This document shows, one piece after another, positions 16,525 through 26,395 of a DNA stretch of 64,000 nucleotides. Positions within the stretch are counted from its first letter, which is position 1. Every line of letters starts with the position of its first letter. Source of the DNA: Ollibium composti (lineage in GTDB: Bacteria > Pseudomonadota > Alphaproteobacteria > Rhizobiales > Rhizobiaceae). Below the pieces are notes generated by a model. It made no database searches and was not told where the DNA came from. It saw only the letters and a list, made by a program, of their open reading frames with translations. The position numbers were made by a program, and so were the translations under genes. The stretch covers positions 462,023 to 526,022 of the forward strand of contig NZ_SSNY01000002.1 in NCBI RefSeq assembly GCF_004801285.1, read 5' to 3'.

Positions 16525-16998
16525 ATGGCCAAGGAGATCGAGCGAAAATTCCTGGTGGAAAGCAGCGACTGGCGCCCGGCGGTGGAGGCCAGCGTCTCGA
16601 TCGTGCAGTTCTACCTGGCGATCTCGTCCGAGCGCTCGATCCGCCTGCGCATCAGCGACGGCCGCAAGGCCAAGCTCACCCTGAAGTTCGGCTCCGACCT
16701 CGCCGCACGCGACGAATACGAATATCCGGTGCCGCTGGCCGAAGCGCGCGACATGATGCAGTTCGCCATCGGCACGGTCATCCGCAAGGTCCGCCACCAC
16801 GTCCGCCATCGCGGCTATCTCTACGAGGTCGACGTCTTCAACGACACGCTGGACGGATTGGTGGTTGCCGAGCTGGAAACGCCCGACCGCGTGGCGTCCG
16901 ACATGCTGCCGGCCTGGCTCGGCCGCGAGGTCACCGGCGAGGTGCGCTATTCCAACGCCTCGCTGGCCCTGAACGGCTATCCGGAACGCCCGTCGTGA
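16525..16998 (+). CDS. CYTH domain protein (triphosphate tunnel metalloenzyme)
   Basis: A 157-residue protein with the signature ExExK at residues 4-8 (KEIERKF), followed by alternating charged beta strands (RIRLRISDGRK, AKLTLKFG, DEYEYPVP). CYTH proteins bind triphosphates in a tunnel of basic and acidic residues and act as triphosphatases or, in some lineages, adenylate cyclases. This short form without a CHAD domain is most likely a tripolyphosphatase or thiamine-triphosphatase type. The ATG at 16525 puts the ExExK motif at the normal N-terminal position. Confidence 0.9.
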   Translation: MAKEIERKFLVESSDWRPAVEASVSIVQFYLAISSERSIRLRISDGRKAKLTLKFGSDLAARDEYEYPVPLAEARDMMQFAIGTVIRKVRHHVRHRGYLYEVDVFNDTLDGLVVAELETPDRVASDMLPAWLGREVTGEVRYSNASLALNGYPERPS

Positions 16999-17087
16999 TG
17001 CGGCGTCCAAGCAATGCCGGGCTGCCTGAAGTAGCCGCATGCAAGGCGACGACATATGAAACATCGCGTCGAACGATCCGGCCACAG

Positions 17088-17228
17088 ACCCCCACCCCTT
17101 ACCCCTCCCCGCAAGGGGGAGGGGGACGCAGACACCGTCGTTTCGTCCAAAATTGGCGGCGTTGGCACATCGTGGCCCGGCGGCGAAGTTCCCCTCCCCC
17201 TTGCGGGGAGGGGCTAGGGGTGGGGGTC
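17088..17228. repeat. Type B palindromic element (reverse orientation)
   Basis: Arms CCCCCACCCCTTACCCCTCC and GCGGGGAGGGGCTAGGGGTG enclose the reverse-complemented type B spacer (ACGCAGACACCGTCGTTTCG onward). It occupies the gap between the CYTH and YiiX-like genes. Confidence 0.8.
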
Positions 17229-17266
17229 TGCTTGCTATCCACTCGTTCCACGGCCGGAGCCGAGCC

Positions 17267-18097
17267 ATGACCGCGCCGGCCGAAACCGTCCTCGACCGCA
17301 TCGGCCGCTGGCTCGCCGGCCGCCTGCAGGAGGAATCCTCCGGCTACGAGCCCTACACGCCCTCCGACCCCGAGACCCTGCGCCGTGTCTTGCAGCCGGG
17401 CGACATCCTGCTGGTCGAGGGCAACCAGAAAATCTCGGCGGCGATCAAGTACCTCACCCAGTCGACATGGTCGCACGCCGCCCTCTATGTCGGCGACGCC
17501 ATGCCCGAGCCCGAGGACGGCTCGGAGCGGCCGCGTCTTATCGAGGTGACTATGGGCGAGGGGTGCGTGGCCGTTCCCCTGTCGCGCTACCAGACCTACA
17601 ACACCCGCATCTGCCGGGCGAGCGGGCTGTCGCCGGAGGATCGGGCAGAAGTGGTCTCCTTCATGGTCGGCAAGCTCGGCCTGCGCTACGACCTGAAGAA
17701 CATCTTCGACATGCTGCGCTATTTCATGCCGACGCCGCCGGTGCCGGTGCGCTGGCGCCGCCGCATGCTCGCCTTCGGCTCCGGCGATCCGACCCGCGCC
17801 ATCTGCTCGACGCTGATCGCCGAAGCCTATGGCCGCATCCGCTATCCCATCCTGCCGGAGATCACGCTGGCGCCGGGGCGCGCCTCGGCGCAGTCGCGCT
17901 ATTCCAGGCAGGAGATCCTGCACATTCGCCACTATTCGCTCTACACGCCGCGCGACTTCGACCTGTCGCCCTATTTCCGCATCGTCAAGCCGACGCTGGA
18001 ATACGGCTTCGACTACCGCGCCGTGCGCTGGAGCGACGATGCGGCACGCAATGCGGTCGAGCCGGCGCAGGCCGAACCGCAACCGCCAGCGCCTTAG
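17267..18097 (+). CDS. YiiX/YebB-like permuted papain-fold (NlpC/P60 superfamily) protein
   Basis: A 276-residue protein. The likely catalytic histidine is in WSHAALYVGD (near residue 70), ahead of the likely cysteine in AICSTLIAEAYG (near 180). That order marks the circularly permuted YiiX branch of the NlpC/P60 superfamily. Such proteins cleave amide or thioester bonds; the substrate here is unknown. A basic loop (VRWRRRM) precedes the cysteine. No signal peptide is seen. The stop overlaps the converging SulP gene by 4 bp. Confidence 0.82.
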   Translation: MTAPAETVLDRIGRWLAGRLQEESSGYEPYTPSDPETLRRVLQPGDILLVEGNQKISAAIKYLTQSTWSHAALYVGDAMPEPEDGSERPRLIEVTMGEGCVAVPLSRYQTYNTRICRASGLSPEDRAEVVSFMVGKLGLRYDLKNIFDMLRYFMPTPPVPVRWRRRMLAFGSGDPTRAICSTLIAEAYGRIRYPILPEITLAPGRASAQSRYSRQEILHIRHYSLYTPRDFDLSPYFRIVKPTLEYGFDYRAVRWSDDAARNAVEPAQAEPQPPAP

Positions 18098-19818
18098 GAA
18101 ACAGTCTGCGCGGCTGGCTCGGCCAGTTGCGCGCGGGCTTCGGTGACCGAGGCGGCAAAACTCGCCAGCGGCCGCCTGACGCCGTGGGTGATCAGCATGC
18201 GCCGGGTCTGCGGCGACGCCCCGGCGATGATGAAGCGCACGCCGGCGCGCTTCGCCTTCTTCGCCGCGCCTTCGATGACGTTGGCGGCGGTCGAATCGAG
18301 GAACGGCACGGCCGAGCAGTCGAGGATGAAGTTCTTGCGCTGGTCGGCGATGCGGTCGAGCACCACCGCCACCGTCGCGGCGGCGCCGAAGAAGAAGGCG
18401 CCCGAAATGCGGTAGACGACCGTGTCGGGATCGGCGCCGGTCGCCGGGTCGTAGGCGGTGCGGGCGCCGTTGGCGTCGTCGGCGCGGTCGTCCACCAGTT
18501 GCGGCGCGTGCGCCTCCACCGCGACCGAGCGCGCCATGCGGCCGATGAACAGCAGCGCGCCGAGCGCGAAGCCGACCACGATGCCGGTGGTGAGGTCGCG
18601 GAAGATGACCAGCGCGAAGGTGACGGCAAGCACCAGCGCGTCCCCCCGCGACGAGCGCACGAGGGCGGCGACGGCAGGCTTTTCCACCATGTTCCAGGCG
18701 ACCGTCGCCAGCACGCCGGCCAGCGCCGCCAGCGGGATGTAGCTGGCCAGCGGCGCGGCCACCAGCATGAACAGGAGGATGAACAGCGAGTGGAAGATGC
18801 CGGACGCCGGCCCGTGCGCGCCGGCGCGGATGTTGGTGGCGGTGCGCGCGATCAGGCCGGTCACGCAGATGCCACCGAACAGGGCCGAGCCGATGTTGGC
18901 GACGCCCTGCGCCACCAGTTCGCAGTTGGAACGGTGGCGCCGCCCGGTCATGCCGTCGGCCACGACCGCCGACAGGAGCGATTCGATCGCCGCCAGCAGC
19001 GCGAAGGAGAAGGCGTCCGGCAGCACAGCCAGCATCTTGTCGAGGCTCAGCATCGGCAGCGCCGGCTCAGGCAGTGTGCGCGGGATGCCGCCGAACTGGC
19101 TGCCGATGGTGGCGACTGGAAGCTGGAACAGGACAGCCGCCACCGAAGCGGCGGCGACGGCGATCAGCAGCCCCGGCCAGTGCGGGCGCCAGCGCTTCAG
19201 CCCGACGATGACGGCGATCGTCAGCGCGGACAGGGCAACGGCCGCCGGATTGACGGTGCCGGCCGCCCGGCCGAGCGCGATCAGCCGGGGCACGAGGTCG
19301 CCCGGCTCCTTGCCGGCCAGCGTCAGCCCGAACAGGTCGTGCAGCTGGCTGGACAGGATGATGACGGCGATGCCGGCGGTGAAGCCGACCGTCACCGGAT
19401 AGGGGATGAATTTCACATAGGCGCCGAGCCGCAGGTAGCCGGCGGCGATGAGGAAGATGCCCGCCATCAGCGTCGCCAGGATCAGCCCGTCGACGCCGTG
19501 CCGGTCTACCGTCGAGGCGACCAGCACGATGAAGGCGCCGGCCGGACCGCCGATCTGGAAGCGGCTGCCGCCGAGCGCGCCGACGAGGAAGCCGCCGACG
19601 ACGGCGGTGAACAGGCCCCGCGACGGCTCGACATGCGAGGCGATGGCGATCGCCATCGACAGCGGCAGCGCCACGATCGCCACCGTCAGCCCGGCGATCA
19701 CGTCGGCCTGCAACTGCTTCAGGCCGTAGCCTTCGCGCAGCACCGTCACCAGCTTGGGCGTGAAAAGCTCCGCGAAGCTGGGACCCTTCGGCTTGTGTGC
19801 TGTGTCGATCCGGTTCAT
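18094..19818 (-). CDS. SulP family (SLC26) inorganic anion transporter with STAS domain
   Basis: A 574-residue inner-membrane transporter. Hydrophobic helices run from about residue 30 to 415 with the SulP pattern GLTVAIVALPLSMAIAIA in the first. The cytoplasmic STAS domain covers about 445-560 (FILDCSAVPFLDSTAANV). Family members carry sulfate, bicarbonate or dicarboxylates, usually with protons or sodium; the substrate cannot be assigned from sequence. The gene stands alone, with an Xre regulator gene further downstream on the map and no obvious partner. Confidence 0.92.
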   Translation of the reverse strand: MNRIDTAHKPKGPSFAELFTPKLVTVLREGYGLKQLQADVIAGLTVAIVALPLSMAIAIASHVEPSRGLFTAVVGGFLVGALGGSRFQIGGPAGAFIVLVASTVDRHGVDGLILATLMAGIFLIAAGYLRLGAYVKFIPYPVTVGFTAGIAVIILSSQLHDLFGLTLAGKEPGDLVPRLIALGRAAGTVNPAAVALSALTIAVIVGLKRWRPHWPGLLIAVAAASVAAVLFQLPVATIGSQFGGIPRTLPEPALPMLSLDKMLAVLPDAFSFALLAAIESLLSAVVADGMTGRRHRSNCELVAQGVANIGSALFGGICVTGLIARTATNIRAGAHGPASGIFHSLFILLFMLVAAPLASYIPLAALAGVLATVAWNMVEKPAVAALVRSSRGDALVLAVTFALVIFRDLTTGIVVGFALGALLFIGRMARSVAVEAHAPQLVDDRADDANGARTAYDPATGADPDTVVYRISGAFFFGAAATVAVVLDRIADQRKNFILDCSAVPFLDSTAANVIEGAAKKAKRAGVRFIIAGASPQTRRMLITHGVRRPLASFAASVTEARAQLAEPAAQTVS

Positions 19819-19984
19819 GACCCGCCATCCGCTCCAAAGCGGCGGGATCGTCGGCTGGCCATGGCAGGCTGGAGGTCGGCGGTCGCCGTCGCGACTTAAT
19901 CTGGTTGCCGCAATTCCGGACGGAAAACCGGGGCCGCTTTTCCGGGAATCGCTGCGTCTGCCGACTTGCGAACGGGAATCCTGC

Positions 19985-20236
19985 CTAGGTGCCGGCCTTG
20001 AGGCGTACGCCCCGTCCGCCGCGCTCGCTGGCCTGGTTCTCGCCGATCAGCTCCACCCCGGCCTCGTCGAGCGCCTGGATGACCTTCATCAGCGTGTCGA
20101 CCACGCCGCGCACGACGCCGTCGCTCGCCTCCATGCGCTGGATGGTCGGCAGGGAGACGCCGGCGCGCTCGGCGAGCGTCTTCTGGTCGATGCCGGCCAG
20201 CGCCCTGGCGGCGCGCATCTGCGCTGCCGTGATCAC
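19985..20236 (-). CDS. Xre-family helix-turn-helix regulator
   Basis: An 83-residue DNA-binding protein that is almost wholly a helix-turn-helix (QMRAARALAGIDQKTLAERA, then LPTIQRMEAS). This short type, starting ITAAQMRAAR, is common in rhizobia and often of unknown target. The start is a GTG at 20236. A clear sigma-70-like promoter lies directly upstream. It has no obvious partner toxin gene. Confidence 0.85.
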   Translation of the reverse strand: MITAAQMRAARALAGIDQKTLAERAGVSLPTIQRMEASDGVVRGVVDTLMKVIQALDEAGVELIGENQASERGGRGVRLKAGT

Positions 20237-20270
20237 CGGTCAGAACTCCCGTCTGAGTCTGCAAGATGCA

Positions 20271-20299
20271 TGTATAATACTGTCATAATGATGTGTCAA
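20271..20299 (-). promoter_or_regulatory. Sigma-70-type promoter of the Xre gene
   Basis: On the minus strand TTGACA (20299-20294) and TATACA (20276-20271) are separated by exactly 17 bp. The stretch is much more AT-rich than its surroundings. The predicted transcript would start near 20264 and give a leader of about 28 nt before the GTG. Confidence 0.7.
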
Positions 20300-20326
20300 A
20301 CATGAATACAGATAAACGATACCGGA

Positions 20327-21052
20327 TCATTCGCCCTCGTCCACCGTCCTGCGCCGCTGCAGCAGCCGCGCCGCCAGCCAGCACAGCATGGCCCATGCGA
20401 AGCCGGCGCACCAGCCCGCCAGCACGTCGGACGGCCAGTGCACGCCGAGGTAGACGCGGCTGATGCCGACCATCAGCGTCACCAGCACCGCCAGCGACAG
20501 GAGGTAGATTTTGGTCGCCCGGCCGCGCACGAAACGCGCCGCCAGCGTTCCCAGGGTGAGATAGGTGACGGCTGACAGCATGGCGTGGCCGCTGGGGAAG
20601 GACAGCGAGGTCTCGGTGACGAGATGCGACACCAGTTCCGGCCGCGGCCGGTCGACCTCGAGCTTGGCGAGGCTGGCCAGCACCTGGCCGCCGGCCACCG
20701 CCGCGAACACGAACAGCGCCGTGGCGCGCCGTCCGGCCAGGAGCAGGTAGACCACCGCCGCAGCCGTGACCAGAACCAGCACGCTGGTGCTGCCGAGCGC
20801 TGTGATGTCGCGCACGGCTCCCTCCAGCCGCGCCGACCCGATGGGATTGTCGGGATGCCCGGCTTCGCGGAAGGCGAGCAGGATCTGCGTGTCGAAGGCG
20901 TGCGGAGCGGTATCGCGCGCCACTTCCACCAGTTCGACGAAGCCCCATAGCGCCAGTGCGATCGTCAGCCCGGCGAGCAGGATGTCGAATTCGATCCAGC
21001 GGCCCGAGGCGCGGGCCTTCTCAGCTTCCGTCTCGTGCGTGCCCTGCGTCAT
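20327..21052 (-). CDS. PAP2 family phosphatase
   Basis: A 241-residue membrane phosphatase with all three catalytic signatures: KLEVDRPRP (KX6RP), PSGHA, and SRVYLGVHWPSD (SRX5HX3D). About five or six hydrophobic helices surround them. It would remove phosphate from a lipid such as phosphatidic acid, phosphatidylglycerol phosphate or undecaprenyl pyrophosphate on the periplasmic side. The start overlaps the stop of the upstream transporter gene (ATGA), so it is the last gene of a three-gene operon. Confidence 0.9.
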   Translation of the reverse strand: MTQGTHETEAEKARASGRWIEFDILLAGLTIALALWGFVELVEVARDTAPHAFDTQILLAFREAGHPDNPIGSARLEGAVRDITALGSTSVLVLVTAAAVVYLLLAGRRATALFVFAAVAGGQVLASLAKLEVDRPRPELVSHLVTETSLSFPSGHAMLSAVTYLTLGTLAARFVRGRATKIYLLSLAVLVTLMVGISRVYLGVHWPSDVLAGWCAGFAWAMLCWLAARLLQRRRTVDEGE

Positions 21053-21387
21053 CGGCCTTGCAGATAGGGCCCGAGCGTGATCAGCGCCACCGAGACGACG
21101 GCCAATGCCACACCTGCCCCTTGCAGGGTGTTGAGTTTTTCAGCGTAGAAGGCCAGCGCGATGACATTGACGGCGACGAGCTGGATCACCGCCGACAGGC
21201 TGAGCGAGATCGACATGCCGAACTCGCGGATCAGCCTGAGCATCACCAGGTTGCCGAGCGTGTAGAGCGCCAGCGTCCAGATAAGCTTGCCGAGGCTCGG
21301 CGCCAGCCCCCATTGCTTGGCCGCCGTCGCCGCGAGCAGGAAGATCGCGGTCGAGACGCCGATTTGCACCAGCCCCCAGAAACTCAT
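21049..21387 (-). CDS. Small four-helix DMT/SMR-like transporter
   Basis: A 112-residue protein with four hydrophobic helices, the size and layout of small multidrug resistance and half-size EamA proteins. Such proteins form dimers in the inner membrane. The charged TM1 glutamate of classical EmrE-type pumps is not evident, so a lipid-linked or paired-subunit role is as likely as drug efflux. The start codon follows directly on the stop of the monooxygenase gene, and its end overlaps the PAP2 gene. Confidence 0.78.
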   Translation of the reverse strand: MSFWGLVQIGVSTAIFLLAATAAKQWGLAPSLGKLIWTLALYTLGNLVMLRLIREFGMSISLSLSAVIQLVAVNVIALAFYAEKLNTLQGAGVALAVVSVALITLGPYLQGR

Positions 21388-22554
21388 TCAGGTTCCCCCA
21401 ACCCCTTTGTTTTCCGCCGCGATCGCCGCGGCGAGCGCCCGGCCCTCGACCGTCGCGCTGTGGAAATGACCCATGATGGTCGGCTTCATGCCGGTGAACC
21501 AGAGCCCTTTCTGGCCCGTCGGCTGGCCGCCGCTGGCCAGCGGTCGGCCGGTCGCCTCGTCGAGCACGCCAAGCCCGCCGAGCAGCGTTTCCAGCCCGGT
21601 GCGGTAGCCGGTGGCGGCGATCACCACGTCGGCGTCGAGCGCGCCGCCGTCGGCCAGTATCGCCCGGTCGCCGTCGAAGCGGGCCAGCGGCGCCACGATG
21701 CCGATCTTGCCGGCCCGCATGGCGGCGACGGCGCCGTCGTCGACGGGAATGGCGATCTGTTCGTCGCGCAGCCGCGTCGCGCCGCCGCGCGGCGCCTTCG
21801 GCACGCCGAAGCGGCGAAGGTCGCCCAGCACCGCGCGCTGCGTGGCGGCGATGGCCAGGTCGGTGACCGCCGTCGGCAGGATATCCATGAAACCGGCGAA
21901 GCGATGCACGGCGACGTGGCCGATGCGCTTGGGCAGGAGCGACGGCCCCTGCCGCACCGACAACCATATCTTCTCAGCCGTACCGTCGCTGAGGTGCCTC
22001 CCACTCAGATGATTGAGCACGTCGAAGCCGGAATTGCCGGCGCCGACGACCAGCACGCGCCTGCCGGCATAGTCCTCGCGGCGGCCGAAATCGGCGGCGT
22101 GGACGATGCGGCCGGAAAAGCCGGCCGCGCCCGGCCAGTCGGGCGTCCACGGCACCTTGTCGTGGCCGGTGGCGAAGACGGCATGCCCGGCATGGCGCTG
22201 CCTGCGGTCGGTCGAACGAAGGGTCCAGCCCGTGCCGTCGCGCTCGATCCCGGCGACCTCGAAGCCGAATTCGACCGTCAGCCCGCGTTCGCCCACATAG
22301 CGCTCCAGATAGGCGATCACCTGCTCGCGCGACGGGAAGGCCGGGGTTCCCGGTGGATAGGGAAGGCCCGGCAGGCTGGAAAAGGCGCGATGGGTGTTGA
22401 GGGACAGCCGCTGGTGGCGATGCCGCCACGGGCCGGCCACATGCGCTTCCTTTTCGAGGACGACGACCGGCAGGCCGCGCCGCGACAGCGCATCGGCCGC
22501 CGCCAGCCCCGATGCGCCGGCGCCGATCACGATCACCGGTTCGGCTGCTGTCAT
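21388..22554 (-). CDS. FAD-dependent monooxygenase-type oxidoreductase
   Basis: A 388-residue flavoprotein. The FAD-binding motif VIGAGASGLAAAD is at about residue 10 and the NAD(P)H-binding motif VVGAGNSGFDVLNH near 170. The late ATGY motif (VIAATGYRTG) is near 310. This is the layout of flavin-containing monooxygenases and related thioredoxin-reductase-like enzymes. The substrate is unknown. It is first in an operon with the small transporter and PAP2 phosphatase, which hints at modification or export of a lipid-soluble compound; that link is inference. Confidence 0.88.
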   Translation of the reverse strand: MTAAEPVIVIGAGASGLAAADALSRRGLPVVVLEKEAHVAGPWRHRHQRLSLNTHRAFSSLPGLPYPPGTPAFPSREQVIAYLERYVGERGLTVEFGFEVAGIERDGTGWTLRSTDRRQRHAGHAVFATGHDKVPWTPDWPGAAGFSGRIVHAADFGRREDYAGRRVLVVGAGNSGFDVLNHLSGRHLSDGTAEKIWLSVRQGPSLLPKRIGHVAVHRFAGFMDILPTAVTDLAIAATQRAVLGDLRRFGVPKAPRGGATRLRDEQIAIPVDDGAVAAMRAGKIGIVAPLARFDGDRAILADGGALDADVVIAATGYRTGLETLLGGLGVLDEATGRPLASGGQPTGQKGLWFTGMKPTIMGHFHSATVEGRALAAAIAAENKGVGGT

Positions 22555-22705
22555 CGGCGCGAAATCTCCTGCGTCTCGTTTGCCGGTTTATCTTGGCTCT
22601 TCATCAGGGCGAGCGAATATGCCAAGACTTGCCGCAGAGCAATGTGCATGGCGCTGATTCCGGTATCTTGAGACTTTCTGCCGCTTGCATGCAGTCGAAG
22701 AGTGG

Positions 22706-23749
22706 ATGATGGCTTCGCTTCGCACACGCGTGGACGATTGGCTGGACAGCCGCGCCCCGCCGGTGCCGACGATCGGGTTGAGCGAGCGCCGGCGGCTGGA
22801 CCTTCTGGCCCGGCATGGCGATTTCTCGCTCGCCTATTCGACCGCCACGCAGGCCGGCCTGTCCTATTTCGGCGACGAGGACGGCTACATCGCCTTCCAG
22901 ACGAAGATGGGCCGGCATTTCGTCCTTGCCGATCCCGTTGCCGATCCGGCCCAGCGCGCCGGCCTGCTCGCCCGCTTCGTCGAGGCCGCCGGCACCCCGT
23001 GGTTCGTGCAGGTCGGCGCGCGCACGGCCGAGACGTTGGCCGGCCTCGGCTATCTCGTGAACCGCATGGGCTTCGACACGGCGCTGCCGCTGCCGGCGTC
23101 CGATTTTTCCGGCAAGCGCAACGAGACCGTGCGCTATTCCGAGCGCTGGCTGGACAAGAAGGGTTTTACACTGGCCGAGGACGACGGAACGCTGGTTTCG
23201 CCCGCCGACGTCGAGGCGCTGTCGGCCGAATGGCGCTCGGGCCGCATCGTCAGCCGCCGCGAGATGGCCTTCCTCAACCGGCCGTTCCTCGTCACGCCGG
23301 GGCCGCTGATGCGCCGCTTCGTGCTGCTCGACGGCGACCGCAGGCTGGTGGCGCTGCTCGACTACGACCCGATGTTCCGCGACGGCGAGGTCGTCGGCTA
23401 CACCACCGCCTTCAAGCGCAAGGTCGCCGATGCCACGCCGCATGCCGAGGTCGGCCTGACCAAGTTTTCCGTCGACCGTTTTCGCGCCGAGGGTGTGCCG
23501 ACCGTCACGCTCGGCCTGTCGCCTCTGGCAGACATCGGCCCCAGCGGCTTTGCCGAAAGCGCGTTGTGGCGTTCCGCCTTCGATCGCGCCTTCCGCTCCG
23601 GCTTCGTCAACCGAACGCGCTTCAACCTCAAGGGGCAGGCGGCCTTCAAGCGCCGCTTCCATGGTGAGGAAGAGCCCGTCTACATCGCCTTCCCGAAGGG
23701 CAGCGCCTTCGGCATGCTGGCGTTGCTCAGGCTGGTCAAGGCGGTCTGA
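22706..23749 (+). CDS. DUF2156 (MprF-type aminoacyltransferase) domain protein
   Basis: A 347-residue soluble protein with the double-GNAT fold of the synthetase half of lysyl-phosphatidylglycerol synthases. Visible features are FSLAYSTATQAGLSYFGDED early, VLADPVADP, then MFRDGEVVGYTTAFKR and LGLSPLAD. No membrane flippase part is present, unlike the full lpiA gene at 57-59.6 kb in this window. It may transfer an amino acid from tRNA to a lipid or other acceptor. The ATG at 22706 is chosen; a TTG seven codons upstream is also in frame. It diverges from the monooxygenase operon. Confidence 0.82.
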   Translation: MMASLRTRVDDWLDSRAPPVPTIGLSERRRLDLLARHGDFSLAYSTATQAGLSYFGDEDGYIAFQTKMGRHFVLADPVADPAQRAGLLARFVEAAGTPWFVQVGARTAETLAGLGYLVNRMGFDTALPLPASDFSGKRNETVRYSERWLDKKGFTLAEDDGTLVSPADVEALSAEWRSGRIVSRREMAFLNRPFLVTPGPLMRRFVLLDGDRRLVALLDYDPMFRDGEVVGYTTAFKRKVADATPHAEVGLTKFSVDRFRAEGVPTVTLGLSPLADIGPSGFAESALWRSAFDRAFRSGFVNRTRFNLKGQAAFKRRFHGEEEPVYIAFPKGSAFGMLALLRLVKAV

Positions 23750-23793
23750 GAACTGCGGTTCTTGAGAATGGGGCTATCCGCATAGAGCGCTGA

Positions 23794-23880
23794 CCCCCTC
23801 TCCGTCGCCGCTTCGCGGCGCCTATCCTCTCCACCCGGAATGGGGGGAGAGGTGGCTTGCGAAGCAAGACGGAGAGGGGG
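23794..23880. repeat. Type A palindromic element, short copy
   Basis: The same CCCTCTCCGTC/GACGGAGAGGG termini as the copies at 33-176 and 4076-4217, with inner hairpins GCCGCTTCGCGGC and GGCTTGCGAAGCAAG, but the central part is missing. It lies between the convergent DUF2156 and ABC permease genes. Confidence 0.78.
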
Positions 23881-23930
23881 AACGCCGTATACGTAGCTCG
23901 CTTTGAGGGCAGGGGTAATGCCCAGCGAGC

Positions 23931-24688
<758 letters not shown>

Positions 24689-24692
<4 letters not shown>

Positions 24693-25615
24693 GGCGTCTT
24701 CCTCACCAGGTTGACGAAGATCTCTTCCAGCGAGCTCGCCTCGGTGTCGATGTCCCGGAAGGCGACGCCGGCGCTTTCCAGGTCGCGCAGCAGCGAGGCG
24801 ACGCCCGGCCGCTCGGCCTGGTTGTCGTAGGTGTAGGTGAGCGCATTGCCGTCGCCCGAAAGCTCCAGCCGGTAGGCGCCCAGCGCCTCCGGCACAGCCT
24901 TGAGCGGCTCGCGCAGCTGCACGATGAGCTGCTTGCGGCCGAGCTTGCGCATCAGCTCGGTCTTTTCCTCCACCAGCACGATCTCACCCTTGTTGATGAC
25001 GCCGACGCGGTCGGCCATCTCCTCGGCTTCCTCGATGTAGTGCGTGGTCAGGATGATGGTAACGCCGGCATCGCGAAGGCCGCGCACCAGCGCCCACATG
25101 TCCTTGCGCAACTCGACGTCGACGCCTGCCGTCGGCTCGTCGAGGAACAGGATCTGCGGCTCGTGGGCGAGCGCCTTGCCAATCATGACGCGCCGTTTCA
25201 TGCCGCCCGACAGCGTGATGATCTTGGAGTCGCGCTTGTCCCACAGCGACAGGTCCTTCAGCACCTTCTCGACCAGCGCCGGGTCGGATTTCTTGCCGAA
25301 CAGGCCGCGGCTGAAGGCGAGCACGTTTTTCACCGTCTCGAAGGTCTCCACCGTCAGCTCCTGCGGCACCAGCCCGATCAGGCTGCGCGCGGCGCGGTAG
25401 TCGCTGCCGATGTCGTGGCCGTCCACCGTCACCGTGCCGGACGAGCGGTTGACGATGCCGCAGACGATGGAGATCAGCGTCGTCTTGCCGGCGCCGTTGG
25501 GGCCGAGCAGGGCGAAGATCTCGCCGCGCCTGATCTCCAGGTTGATGTCCTTCAGCGCGGTGAAACCGGTGGCATAGGTTTTCGACACGCCGGCGATGGA
25601 GATGATGGGCTGCAT
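24689..25615 (-). CDS. ABC transporter ATP-binding protein (YadG-like)
   Basis: A 308-residue ATPase, the same length as E. coli YadG. Walker A is GPNGAGKTT near residue 39, the signature LSGGMKRRV near 138, Walker [11 protein letters not shown] near 158 and the H-loop [11 protein letters not shown] near 192. It is the first gene of a two-gene operon with the permease and overlaps it by 4 bp. It should form an exporter as a dimer with two permease copies. Confidence 0.92.
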
Positions 25616-25739
25616 GGCTAAAAGGACTTCGTGAAAAATGGATTCGCGCTTGTGGCCCCGAATGTCGGATCGCGCAACTGGATTTCAAGGCGCCTGCTGA
25701 CATCTCCCGCCGCCGGGTACCCTATCGCCTATGGCGCAG

Positions 25740-25867
25740 ACCCCCACCCCTGTCCCCTCCCCGCAAGGGGAGGGAGATTTCGCGCGGCGCATCGACGCCG
25801 GCGATTTGCCGAAACGGCGGCGCAAGCGTCCCCCTCCCCCTTGCGGGGAGGGGACAGGGGTGGGGGT
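25740..25867. repeat. Type B palindromic element
   Basis: Arms CCCCCACCCCTGTCCCCTCC and GCGGGGAGGGGACAGGGGTG, with a shortened spacer still containing GCGCATCGACGCCGGCGATT. It lies between the YadG-like gene and the converging small exported-protein gene; the rest of 25616-25936 shows no gene. Confidence 0.8.
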
Positions 25868-25936
25868 GGATGCGACGCCACCGGACTTCGGGGAAATTCC
25901 ATCTACGGGTGTCCCGCTGCAGTACCGCCCGCCCGT

Positions 25937-26266
25937 TCAATCCTGCTTCGGTGGCTGCGGCGGCACTTCGCCCGGTTTGATGATCGGCGTGTTGCCTTCG
26001 TCCGGCGCCGGCTTGGTCGCTTCGCTGTCGCCGGTTGGCGGCGGCTGGAGCACGCCGCCGCAGGGCGCGAGCTTCCCGGTCAGGCTGTCCTTGCCGGCGC
26101 TTTGCTGCTCCTCGCCGTTCGTCTTCTGCTGCTGGTCCTGTTTCTGCTCGGGCTCGGCCTGGCAGGGCTGCTGCCCGTCGGGCTGCGGGGCGCCGGTCTG
26201 CGCGGTGGCGGGCAGCGACAGCGCCAGCAGGGCCGCGCCCATCCAGGCGATGAGGAGCGGTTTCAT
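25937..26266 (-). CDS. Exported Gln/Pro-rich hypothetical protein
   Basis: A 109-residue protein with a signal peptide (MKPLLIAWMGAALLALSLPA, cleavage near residue 23 after TAQ or ATA). The mature part is disordered in character, rich in Gln and Pro, with two cysteines (PCQAEPEQKQ and APCGGVLQ). GGAGGC precedes the ATG at good spacing. No function is recognisable. It is divergent from the acidic protein gene. Confidence 0.7.
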   Translation of the reverse strand: MKPLLIAWMGAALLALSLPATAQTGAPQPDGQQPCQAEPEQKQDQQQKTNGEEQQSAGKDSLTGKLAPCGGVLQPPPTGDSEATKPAPDEGNTPIIKPGEVPPQPPKQD

Positions 26267-26395
26267 GATCCGCCTCCGTTTTGTTTGCACCTCGAGCAAA
26301 GCCTCGCCGGCGCGAATGGTTCCCAACGGCGGTCGAGCGAGGGAACGAACAGGCCGGCGCGCGAGTTGAGCCTGTCGATGCCACAGGAGCGTGAG

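Noticed and set aside
17467..19899. A long plus-strand frame across the YiiX-like and SulP genes
   Set aside because: It is out of frame with the first and antisense to the second, both of which have clear family motifs. Its composition is repetitive Arg/Gly/Asp/Gln.
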